Positions 13,317-25,100 of a stretch of 64,000 nucleotides of DNA are shown here, one piece after another (position 1 is the stretch's first letter; every line of letters begins with the position of its first letter). This stretch comes from Enoplolaimus lenunculus (lineage: Eukaryota > Nematoda > Enoplea > Enoplida > Thoracostomopsidae). A model generated the notes under the pieces. That model had not been told where the DNA came from. It was given only the letters and a program-made list of their open reading frames with translations, and searched no databases. The stretch spans positions 1 through 64,000 of the forward strand of contig JASANG010001347.1 of the NCBI GenBank assembly GCA_030248215.1. Reading direction: 5' to 3'. A program made the position numbers and the translations under genes.

Positions 13317-14226
13317 TTATAACTCACGTAATTTTTGAGGTATGGTAAATTAGAACATACTTTCTAAAATCTACTTAGAGTGCTATTCATTAGTATAAAA
13401 GTCAAGTTTTGAATTAACAAAATTCAGCATTACAAATTACACTACAATTTCCTCCGAATTTAAAACTATAAGCAGTTGGGTCCAACTTGAGTTGATGCAA
13501 CTCACGTAATTTTTGAGTTATGGTAAATTTGAATATACTTTCTAAAAACTCATTTAGAGTGCTATTCATTAGTACAAAAATCAAGTTTTGATTTAACAAA
13601 ATTCAGCATTACAATTTACACTACAATTTCCTCCGAATTTAAAATTAAAAGCAGTTGGTTCCAACTTGAATTGATTATAACTCACGTAATTTTTGAGGTA
13701 TGGTAAATTAGAACATACTTTCTAAAATCTCACATAGAGTGCTATGCACTAGTATAAAAGTCAAGTTTTGAATTAACAAAATTCAGCATTACAATTCACT
13801 ACAATTTCCTCCGAATTTAAAATTATAAGCAGTTAAGTCCAACTTGAGTTGATTCAACTCACGTAATTTTTGAGTTATGGTAAATTTGAATATACTTTCT
13901 AAAAATTCATTTAGACTGCTATTCATTTGTACAAAAATCAAGTTTTGATTTAACAAAATTCAGCATTACTATTTACACTACAATTTCCTCCGAATTAAAA
14001 ATTATAAGCAGTTGGATCCAACTTTAGTTGATTACAACTCACGTAAATTTTAAGGTATGGTAAATTTGAATATACTTTCTAAAATCTCATTTAGAGTGCA
14101 ATACATTAGTATAAAAGTCAAGTTTTCAATTAACAAAAGTCAGCATTACAATTTACACTACAATTTCCTCCAAATTTAAAATTATAAGCAGTTGGGTCCA
14201 ACTTGAGTTGATTATAACTCACGTAA
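13317..14226 (-). repeat. Inverted satellite array, ~5 monomers
   Basis: The reverse complement of the 180-bp satellite. CTCACGTAATTTTTGAG recurs at about 13323, 13501, 13682, 13859 and 14218, spaced 177-181 bp. Monomers are A-like and more diverged than the 1-7300 block, suggesting an older or isolated part of the locus. Confidence 0.95.
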
Positions 14227-15213
14227 TGTCGCTCACACGTTACCATACGTGCACTCGGCACATCCATCGTTCCCCTATACTTTTTTTAAAAAGGCTAGCT
14301 ATACTATTATTGCGCAACTGTGCGGAAATTTTATCTCTAAATAAAAAATGTCCGCATAGAGTTAATTGCATTGACGGACATTTTGTATACTTTTTGCGCA
14401 TTATGTTAATATTAAATATAGAGTTGCGTTAATTGTCGGACTTTGTCGGTACAGTCTAAAAGGTGTCGCCGGAAAGCGGTAAAGAAGATAATGAAGTTAC
14501 TGCGTAATTTTGTTGCTTTTGCAAGTTCACCAAATTTTCTCGCCAAAATTTGATTTTCCCGCCAAAATTTGATTTTTTTCGCCAAAAATTGAATTTTCTC
14601 GCCAAAATTTGAATTTACCACCAAAAAATGATTTTTCCCGCTAAAATTTACATTTGTCGCCAAAATTTGAATTTTCCCGCCAAAATTTGAATTTGCGCCA
14701 AAATTTAAATTTTCCCGCCAAAATTTGAATTTGCCGTCAAAATTTGAATTTTCCCGCCTAAATTTGAATTAGCCGCCGAAATTTGAATTCGGCGCCAAGA
14801 TTTGAATTTTCCCACCAAAATTTGAATTTGCCGCCAAAATTTGAATTTTCCCGCCTAAATTTGAATTTGCCGCCGAAATTTGAATTCGGCGCCGAGATTT
14901 GAATTTCCCACCAAAATTTAATTTTCCCGTCAAAATTAGAATTTCCCCTCTAAGGTGACCCTAATGTGTCTGTCATATAAAAATATTGTCCACTACACTG
15001 TTTTTCAAACATTTCAATGTCCTAGACAGTGTCGCTGCAAAACAGTGTTGTCCGGATAGAGTTTCCATAAAACTCTATGATGTCCACGAATCGCGGTGAT
15101 ATTATTGGAAAGTGAAGGGTTTTGATAAAATATAAGCCGGACAAGCTATTGAATTTCTTTTGGGAGGGGACATTTCGTGTGCCAAGTGAAGGTATGGTAA
15201 CGTGTGAGTGACA
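14227..15213 (-). mobile_element. Non-autonomous Harbinger-like element, sister of 9772-11090
   Basis: Terminal inverted repeats TGTCGCTCACACGTTACCAT and, from the right end, TGTCACTCACACGTTACCAT. A clean 3-bp TAA duplication flanks it (14224-14226 and 15214-15216): removing the element and one TAA restores the satellite phrase CTCACGTAATTTTTGAGG. The interior is the same minisatellite as in the 9772 element, here reading CCCGCCAAAATTTGAATTT. No transposase frame. A non-autonomous PIF/Harbinger-type element fits best. Confidence 0.85.
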
Positions 15214-15216
15214 TAA

Positions 15217-15513
15217 TTTTTGAGGTATGGCAAATTAGAACATGCTTTGTAAAATCTCACTTAGAGTGCTATTCATTATTATAAAAGTCAAGTTTTGAAT
15301 TTACAAAATTCAGTATTACAATTTACACTACAGTTTTCTCCGAATTTAAAATTGTAAGCAGTTGGGTCCAAGTTGAGTTGATTCAACTCAAGTAATTTTT
15401 GAGTTATGGCAAATTTGAATGTACTTTCTAAAAACTCATTTAGAGTGCTTAGTACAAAAATCAAGTATTGATTTAACAAAATTCAGCATTACAATTTACA
15501 ATACAATTTCCTC
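15217..15513 (-). repeat. End of inverted satellite array
   Basis: About 1.6 further inverted monomers follow the inserted element. Satellite similarity stops abruptly at ACAATTTCCTC near 15513, where unique sequence, the probable 3' UTR of the ephrin gene, begins. Confidence 0.92.
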
Positions 15514-15544
15514 ACAGTGTGTGCATTGCTCGTACATTATTGTA

Positions 15545-15550
15545 TTTATT
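15545..15550 (-). other. Probable poly(A) signal of the ephrin gene
   Basis: The minus strand reads AATAAA here, about 530 nt beyond the TAA at 16079-16081 and about 30 bp before the satellite starts. It is the only canonical hexamer I saw between the stop codon and the satellite. This would place cleavage at or just inside the array edge. Confidence 0.45.
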
Positions 15551-16078
15551 TGCTCATAGTAGGTATACTCTATGAGTAAAATGGTTAACTCTGAAAACTG
15601 TAAGAAGCTTTAACTTATCTCCTTTAATGCGCTTATTGTTGCTGGATCGTAATCTCACAGGAAGTCGACTATTTTCTTTGCTGTTGAAAAATAATTTGCA
15701 CATCCTGACCAGTATTCGCTGTAACATTTTGCCAAAGTAGCTGCATTTTTAAATATTTGTAAGATTTTGTCAAAAATATATATAGCATGAATCACAATTT
15801 TAATTGATGTCAATGATAGTTTCAGCGAACAAGCGTACTTTTATATCGAGCATTTATGCTCCGCGACCTTCAATTCAAGCTTTATAGTTTTGCCCCGGCC
15901 CACAACAAATAAGTTGAAAGTTTTCCTGTAAGCATTGAACCCGCTCGAAAACAAAATTTCTAAATTCCCTAGTATGAATATTACACAAATTTCTCGTTGT
16001 GTGGTCATTGGCATAATGGTATATTCAGATCGCAGAGTTATTTTATATTGCAAGCACGAAAGTATAAAAATTAAAGCA

Positions 16079-16179
16079 TTAACATAGCAGCAAAGATAAG
16101 CAATAAATTGCATAACATGTGGCAATGTTGATCACAGGTTGTTTCAGCGTTAACGAAGAAGACAGTCTCGATTGGCTAG
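16079..16179 (-). CDS. Ephrin exon 6: GPI-type C-terminal signal
   Basis: Residues 413-445 and TAA, after the acceptor CTACTATTTCAG. It encodes small residues (ASQSRLSSSLT), a short spacer, then VINIATCYAIYCLSLLLC at the very end of the protein. Small-residue region, spacer and terminal hydrophobic stretch are the layout of a GPI-attachment signal. The phase joins exactly to exon 5. Confidence 0.8.
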
Positions 16180-19100
16180 CTGAAATAGTAGGATTGTTTA
16201 CATGAATATATATAATTCTCAACGTTCACTACTAAATATATACTGGGTATGATTTTTAAATATAAAAATTTGTTGCTTTCAGTCTGAATTCTTCAAAAGT
16301 AGCGTAAAAGCAACTCCAGTGATTTAATGAAATATCCACGCACTAAATACATTGTAGCAAAATAAGGCAAAACAAGTGTGTATGTCATAGCCCAAGTCGT
16401 AAAAGAGCCCAGTTCGGAATTGGGTTAGGCCATCGCGCAATTACAATTTGGGCTAACCCATGACGTAATTCTTTGTCTGGTACAAGTGCACGCCTTGGGA
16501 TTGGTTACTATTTTAATGCCATATTCAAATACAATCAGCTGATGAGAATACTCCTTTCTGAATGGCTAAGTGATTGCTGGCTGTACCTATGAAACTGTTT
16601 TACTAGCAAGGTGAAATCAAGTTCCATTACGATTATCAAGCAACCAATCAGAGAACGCACAACTTTATCAGACATGATTTCGCATTGGGCCAGCGCAAGT
16701 CGTAATTTCGTTTCGGACTAGCTAATTTCGGAACTGGATGAAATTACAACGTAGGCTACAACATGTATGTAGTCAAGATTCGTTACAAAACCAATGCCAC
16801 AATATTTAAACCAATCTATTTTCCAAAACAGATTTGGCTTCTACAATGTTTGGTCGCAGATTTCCTTATTACGGCTTCTAAAACAAACCTACGATTCGTA
16901 ACCTGTTTTGCATTATTTTGTTTTGTTTTGCTTTGTTTTGTTACGAGGAATGTACTGTACCTTCGAAGTATATAATTTTAGCCAAAGAATTGTAGAACTC
17001 TAGTATAAAAGCGATATTTAGTTTCATTAGTGACTCGTTCGCCAACCCCCCCCATTTTTACTGCTTATCGTTTTTCTGGCCCATTATTGTAGGAGCCTTT
17101 TCGCTATAAAACAAGAAGACTTGAGTAGTATAGACTAAGGTTTAGGCTACCGCTCAGAGATACTCATAGGTTTAATTAAGACTTAGGTAAACGGTAATGT
17201 TCAGGGATACCCAAAGGCTTAAATTTAGACTTAGTGGACAAGATCTTATAGTTAATATCAGCCGTTTTCCGTTTTGTTTACCTTCCTCAGGATAATATCT
17301 CTCGTCGATGACGTATGTTGCATGCTCAAAATTTGACACTTCGGTTTGATCCACATGGCTCTGCACCACGTCAAAGGGTTTCTTCTGAGTTTCTGCTTGC
17401 GTTTTTGAATCTTGTAACAAATCGTAGTCAAGCTGATCCAACAAATAGTTGGAGCTTGAACCATCGGCTACGTTTTGTGTTACAGTATTAGTTAAAGGTG
17501 ATTGTTCGTTGTGTTTCTGTGCGGACAGAAGAGTATCCGCCGAGTTTATCAAATTATGATGATGAGTTTTACTAAATAAATACTCTTCGTCTCGTTTTGG
17601 CGCCAAATTCTGATGGCTCGAAAGAAGCGTATGCTTGGAATGATGTTGATTGTGATGTTTCCGGCGATGAAATTCGTGTCTGTTTTCGGTTCGATCTGTT
17701 TTACGATTGCTGTTGTGATGTCTAATTTTTTGTTTTAGGTTGTTGTCAAGATTGCGATGGTTTTGCTGCGAGCGATGGTTAGTTTTGGCAGATCGATGTG
17801 GCAATTTTGGCAAACGATTCAATTGTTGAGCACCAGGCGAAGTTTCGACGCCACCTTTAGGATTGTTGATCGTTATGTGAGTTATTCCGGGCAGATTTGG
17901 AGGCCGTAGGTGCTCTTGACGGTGATGGTCTGAAATTATGTTGCAATTAGATTGAAGAAATAACTCTTGTATGTCGATGTTATATGTAATACATATATAA
18001 CGCAAAAAATATTGCTTGATGGTGTGACATTAGCAATCGTTCAGGCCCGCAGCCAGCTCACCTTGCGGTGGGGCCAAAAACATTTTCGGGGGGCATTCAA
18101 ATTTTTCAATGAGTTTACAAGCAAAGTTAAAAATTCTCTATGGGGGCCAACATTTTTCCAGGACGCACTGAGCCCTTTGCCAACGAACCCGCAATCGTTG
18201 CGAAATGCTAGCGCTTTAGGCTGTAAGAATACTTTTGTTGCGCTCTTGTACACTTTCCCCCTTTCAGCAAAGGTTTAGGGTTTGGTTTAGTTTAAGAAAG
18301 CCTTTTCGGAAAGTTAAGCCTAACCTTAAGCCTGATCCTAACGTCAAGCCTGTGCCCTCTGTTACAATATTTCATTTAAACACCGGCTTGTACTCATTAA
18401 CCCAGTATGCACACTAGTGTCGTCAATGGCGTAAAACACCACCTCGAAACCGCAATACAAGTTACGTATATGTGTCTACACGGTAGTGCATACGTATTTT
18501 AGCTTCATATATTCACATTTTCTTGCAAACAGCAAGTTTCTATATCAAAAATTTTTTGTATAGCGTCAACTATTGCAAAACAGTATATACGTAACAAATT
18601 GTTTGTACCCAATATTTTTTACTTTTGGAACTACGGTCTAGGCCCGTATTCTTAGATGCATATATAGCATCTATACCAGCTACCGATAGGTTACCAAACT
18701 GTCGAAATCCTGTAATTGCGGATCGCAAAATTTGCGCAGAGTACGACAAATCAAATGCGGAAAATGCGCTCAACTTCGAACAGCACTATTCTCCGGTTCG
18801 AAAGCTACAAGACCAATCACCGATGATTGGTGCTGCACAAATCTGAGAATCCTGGCCCTATAGAACATACAGAATATCTACTTACGTCCGGTGACGTCGA
18901 ACCGCAGTCTCATATTCTTTCGAGCGCATAGACCACCTTGTCGATTGTTGAGCCCTGCCTTTGACCCTGATGAGGTCGCTTAAACCAAAATTACCATTTC
19001 AAAGCATATATATTTTTAAGCAAAGTGAAATGCTGTTGTTATATATTTTGGGTACCGTTTCAGCTGCTTCTACTGCTTATAATTTCAATTAAACAAATGA

Positions 19101-22100
19101 GTTTAACAACAATTTGTTTCCTGACAACTCGTCGCACAATAACTTGTAATCTGAAATTTCATCTACTTGACAATTCGTGGACCATCATTACGCTTAGGCT
19201 TGGGCTTAAGATTACGCATAGGATTATGCTCAGATTCAGTCATAAGTTTTAGATTTAGAACAGTGTTGGGAGACAAGTTATCGCGCAACGAGTTGTCGTA
19301 GATTCAATCTACATTATATAATGTAAACATTTCTGCATATATTCAGGAAGCCACCGGAATCCCAGTTCCGGTAGGGAAATCCGGCATTTTGCACAATCCG
19401 GTCCCGGTTAAATAAATCCGGTATTTTTCGCTGTAATTTTTAGTACTTTTAGAATTGAAAATTTTTCTCATTAAAAATTTAAGAAAAATGAGCATATTTT
19501 TCTAACTAATTTTCCAACAACTATCTGAGCATGTATTTCCAAAATTATCAGTTTGTGTTGTACTCCATAGTTTATCGTACATTTCCGGCTACTGCATTTG
19601 TTTCACTATTTTGGCATTCTAAATAATATGTTTGCACCACTAAAAGCGATAAAATAACGTTAAAATGAATTTTTTGGTAGCAAGTACTTTTTGTTTTCCG
19701 GTTCTGGTATTTTTGATTAACTTTTAGGTAAGGTTTTAGGGACATATAAGCACTTTCCTAAGCCTGAGTATAACCTAAGCGGTGAATGCGCTATAATGTG
19801 CACATTTTGCAGTAAACGGCTCTAGTGTCCTTCGGTGCCGTCAACACTCCTATATTTCCTGTTGTCCTAGGAAAGCGATTACTAACGAAAAATAAATGGT
19901 GTGTAGTTAAGTGGTATATTGAGGTTAATAACGTTATTGATAAACATAATAATTTTTTGTAAAAGAGCACCCGCTCTATCTGTCATCGAGTTAGTTAGCT
20001 TAATTAGAAAAATAAATTTAAAACGCTTGACTAATTGCAATTCTACAACAACATGCAATGGGCACGAGCGCAGCCAAAATATTGACGTTGGGAGTGCTAG
20101 TGATGTTTTTGAGCAGATCATATATTAACTAAACGAGGCAGGCCAGTAGCCAGGACAGAGGCCAGGTAGGGCTCAGCCCCCCTCCAAAGTATGTTTGGCT
20201 CATTTTCTAAAATTTTCAACCTTGCTTGTAAAGTCATCGAAAACCGTTGTATGTTTCTCCTGGAAAATGTTTCATCCCCCCTGCAAGGTGAGCTAGGTAG
20301 TCATGAAATGAGAGCGTGACACCATTAAGCAATATAATACTGCATATATGTATTGATCAATTGTTTCGGAAACTCAAAGCGCGATAGAAAAACTGCATCC
20401 AACCTCATATACGACCGACACCCATGACCATTCATCTAGCAGCTTGAGAAAATGTCAACTACGTTTTTTGTTTGCCGTGTGCTGAGCGGTGCCTCATAAA
20501 GGGGCTTTTATTTAATTAACAAAAACGGTTTAAATGTAAATGAAAGATAATTTGTAATATAAACAATAACCGAAATGGTACCTTAGCTAACACACAGACT
20601 TAGCCAAATCTATTGGCAATAGAAATAAACAGCAAAATTAAGACCCACCAGATTGAAGTTAAGACCGAAGTTACTATAAAAATATGACGATAGGTGCAGA
20701 AATTTCATATACTGCCTAAAACGGCGATGTATTCATGAAATATAATATAACTCATCCTATGTCGGAAAAAGTATATTTGAAAGAAATTTTTCATACTGTC
20801 ACAGTTTAAACTTTAGCCCAACCCCACAAATACGGCCGTGAAATACTTACTTAAAAAATAATAGCTCCGCCCGATTTTAAATTCAAGACCGTTAGGCTTG
20901 GGTGTAAATTCGCGAAACACAATGGTGAGCACGTTTGATTCATTTGGATTTTTGCAAGCGCCGACATATTTGCGATCGTTGTTTAGTTCGCAATGCTCGT
21001 AAGCTAATCGAGATACCTAAAACGGTGTAGAGATATTTCTAAACTATACGTTACATCTTTAGGGTTGAGGCTACGTTTCAAGCCCCGTGAATGCATTTCT
21101 TCTTATTCTGGCGAAGTAAAGACGGGCCCGTAGCCAAAGGGGGGCCAGGGGAGGGCTCAGCTTCTCCTAGAAAAAGTTTGTCCTCCCTACAAATTTTTCT
21201 ACCTTCCTTATACGTCAACGAAAACCCTTGTGTGCCCCTCCTGAAAAATTTTACCCCCCCCTAGCGATGTGAGCTGGCCCATGTTAACCTTGCTGTCGTC
21301 CCAAATCCCACCATCCCATGAGAAGAAATTGAGGTATGATGGAAGCTGGAATTTGAGACTTCGAGATTTGGTCGAAGGTGGGATTTTGATATTTTGAGAT
21401 TTCGGAATATGGTCGAAGGTGAGATTTTGGGATTTTAGGATATGTCGAAAGTGGTATTCTGAGATTTCGGTATATGGCCAAACGTGGGATTTTGGAGCTT
21501 TGAGATTGCGGGATATGGTCGATGGTGGGATTTTGGGATATGGTCGAAGATGGGATTTGGGAATCTTGGGATTTCGGGATATGGTCGACGGTGGAATGCG
21601 TCTAAAACCTAAGCCTGAACTTACGCCTAAACCTAAGCCCAAACCTAATCCTAAGCCTATGCTTTAAGCCTAAGGATAACGTTTAGTCTAAGGGCCATTT
21701 AGGATCTAATTTATGTTTAAACCAAAACCTTTCCTAAAACCTCAGCGTAAACCTAAGCCTAAGCCTATGCCATTTACGGTGTAATTGATGCTTAATCTAA
21801 AGCCTCTCTTAAGCCAAAGCCTTGACCTAAGCCCATGCCTATGGCAAAGTCTAAGTCTAAGCCTAAGATTTAGCCATGGGTCATTTAAGATTTGATCTAT
21901 GTTTAAACCAAAGCCTGTTGAAAAGCCTAAGCCTTAGCATAAGCCTAAGCCTAAGCGTAATCCTAAGCTTAAGCCTACTATTTCTAAACCTAAACCTAAG
22001 CCTAAGAATAAGCCCAAGGAATTGCTTGCGATGAATTCTATGGAAATCACAAAGTTCCGAAATAATATAATCCCAAAATCTCACCACAAACAAAAGCTAT

Positions 22101-25100
22101 CAATTGTTAGCTTGGCGGTGGAATTTTGGGACGGTAGTAAAGTATACATAGGCCAATTTGAACTGGCTACGGTTCGGACCAGAGTGTTGCGTTGGATTTG
22201 AAATAACCAGAATTTTGTCAAATTTTTACAATATGTATCAGCATTTAAAGAATCGATCTTACTGAGGGTACACAAGCGGGAGCAACGAGGGACTTAAATT
22301 CAGCACTGAATAACTGTAAAAGAACCGTGTCGATAATAAAAAACACAAATTTTACACATTATTCAATTTCAACTAAACTTGCTCACTACGAACTCACCAT
22401 GTATATTTCACTGTATTCGACGCCTTCTTGGCTAGCACCAACCTTCGAAGTTTGCGGACAAACAATATCAATTTTGTCACGTATTCGCACCGTTCGAATC
22501 AGCTCCGATTGTTTCAATTTAAACCTGAAGCCAAAATTTTCACCGTTATGAATACAAAATTGTATATACAAAACACATTTTGTTTATATATACGCAACGG
22601 TTAACTTCAGCTTAACGCCGTTTGGCATTGAGAGGTGTATGCCACGTGTTAACCCACGGTTATGTCGTTTTTACTGGAGCAGCGGAACGTTTGCGTTGTA
22701 AATATCGCTTTATTTGGCTGTTTAACTGTTAACAATTGTTCTTTGGAACTGCTGTTTCCAACGAAATGTCAGTGATAAATCTAGGGTATATGTACAAATC
22801 GTAATAACATTACGTATTTATGATATAAAATAATTGCATTTTTACCAAAATAATTATATATACTTTGTTCAAGGTTCGAAATGTTTACCGAGTTTGTCCA
22901 GAATTATATACACGAGAAAACGATTTGTGACAAAACCCAACGGTTAGCACCTGAACGATTGAAAGACGAATTTTGACCGATATTAATACCATAATTATTT
23001 ATTTAGTTGAAAATTTTTGAATATTAATCTTGTTTTTCCGTTGCTTTAGATATATACAAATCCAACCATTTTAACTGAATGTCTTCAAACGCACCAAATA
23101 AAATCAGGACAAATGATATTTGCCACAGAGTACACTTACACCACACCAATGGCACGTTTAGAGCTATTCGCCGACGTTTAAGTATTATTCAATCTAATTG
23201 CTAGTCTGACCAGACAAAGTAATTTCGTTCATTCAACCTTCTAATGATCACCTATATATCTATTTTGCAATAAATTCTATTGTCACACCAAGGTTTGTGA
23301 CCCAGAGTTTCACAGCAAGCGTTCCTATTATTCCCCGGTAATGACCACTTTAAACCGGCAAACCAGTTCAGGGTTTGTTCACTTTCAATTATATATACTG
23401 TTATCAACATATGAAACAGACGTTATACGTGAAACCGGACTGGTATTAGGAAAAAGCATAGTTGCTAACTAGCATGTAATAGGGTCGTGGCTAGGGTATC
23501 CGATCCCTCCTTATGCCTGGGAGGCGAGTCCCTTTATAAGGTGTCAACCGGGGGCGCAGCTGTTTATGCAATGCAGAAAGCATCGAGCAGAACATAAACA
23601 ATGGAACTACGAGGACATTATGTTTCTTGAAATTTTGGGAAAACTGCGAATAAGGCTATTTTACATGCTTTAGAACAATTTGATCTGTTGGATATTAAAG
23701 GTATAAAACATTTCTCACTGCTTTACACTCACTCACAAAGCGCGTCACCTTTAATATCGAGAGCGCTGGCGAACAGAGTAATTTACATGACGGACTGCTA
23801 GTTTGCGTAAAATGAATGGAACTTTAACGGTCGGTTAAATAATGACTAAACAACAGTTAATGTACATTCACGTTCTCTCTGTCTGTACAATTTTACTAAG
23901 TGTCCTTGCTTCAAAGAGTAGTTGAATTTTGCGGTTTTGCAAAACTTTCAATTTCTAACAGTTTTAATAACTGTGTCAAAACCAAAATGCTGTTTTAAAC
24001 GCTTTCGCGTTTCAGCGGGTGTCACACTATACGTTCTCATAATAACCGCTTTGCTTTTTTTCAAAATGCGATAAACATTTTGTATTTTTGACACGATACC
24101 TTATTTCAAACACACTTCAGGCAAGATCTAACATTAGGTCACATTTAGACTGAATAATTAATTTTAATTCGTTTCCCGGCATTAAATTAGTCAAATTTGT
24201 GTGTAAGTATTGTCTACGTTGCCGAAACATGGCTAGACAGATAATTGCGTCGTTGCAGCATGCACACAATGAACTTTTTGGCTCCAGGTTTCAACACAAT
24301 AAAGCTAATTTAGCAAGGTTGTCCTGTAGTTTCTGTTTAGCTGATCCATATTCTACTGAACAATACTATAATAAATCATCTTTCGGATAATCAGTTATAG
24401 AACGTGTGCTTTACATTTTCGTCGCACAGTACCACGGCTGCCCTCCACACAACTCCGTGAGGCTGGGGATCGGACACCTGGTGGCCCCTGGCAAGCCTAT
24501 CCGCCACGCGATTTTGATAAAATTTTGCGCCTTCGGCGCAATTCAAGTCAACTGTTGCGTTATGGACGCGTATTTGGCTTTCCGCTCACTGAGCTTACCA
24601 ATTTTCGTTCATTGTAATAAATTGCTCCCCGCTCATGCGCATGTTGTTTTTGAATAATCTGCTTTGACCCTGGTTGATACCGTGCCACTGTAGCACATCT
24701 CGCCAACCGCGGTGCTCAAATACTTTAGCCGCGGCCGTGTCTACGCAAGCCAAGGCCTAAGCCTAAACCTAGATTTGCCAAAAAACTGAAAATTTTAAAA
24801 TATGCAGACGAACCGTACAACAGCCACAACTTCGATTGCTATTATTGTTACGCAACGACAGACGACAAAACGTATATAAACGTAAATTGAAAAACACAAT
24901 AAAAGCGACCAAAAAATATATCGTTAAGCTAAACCTAATTTGTAGATCAATATTTCAGTGCTTAAGTTTTAACCGTAACCTAACAAAAAGACTTCAATAT
25001 TCTCAATCCAAATGAGCTAAATTAAGTAAACTGTCTGCGAAATCAACAAATTACAAGTATCTCAAATAAGTGGATGAATATCATTGAAAAATATATGAGG

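Noticed and set aside
17172-18005. Single-exon 277-codon gene on minus strand
   Set aside because: It is ephrin exon 5 plus intron sequence on both sides; splice sites at 17929 and 17282 give phase-correct joins to ephrin exons 4 and 6.
21208-21642. 144-codon minus-strand frame rich in Pro/Ser/Lys
   Set aside because: Product of the GGATATGGTCGAAGG minisatellite and an adjoining MITE in ephrin intron 2.
21600-22020. Possible internal telomere (TTAGGC type)
   Set aside because: The hexamers are irregular, occur in both orientations at many places, and often lie inside TIR elements.
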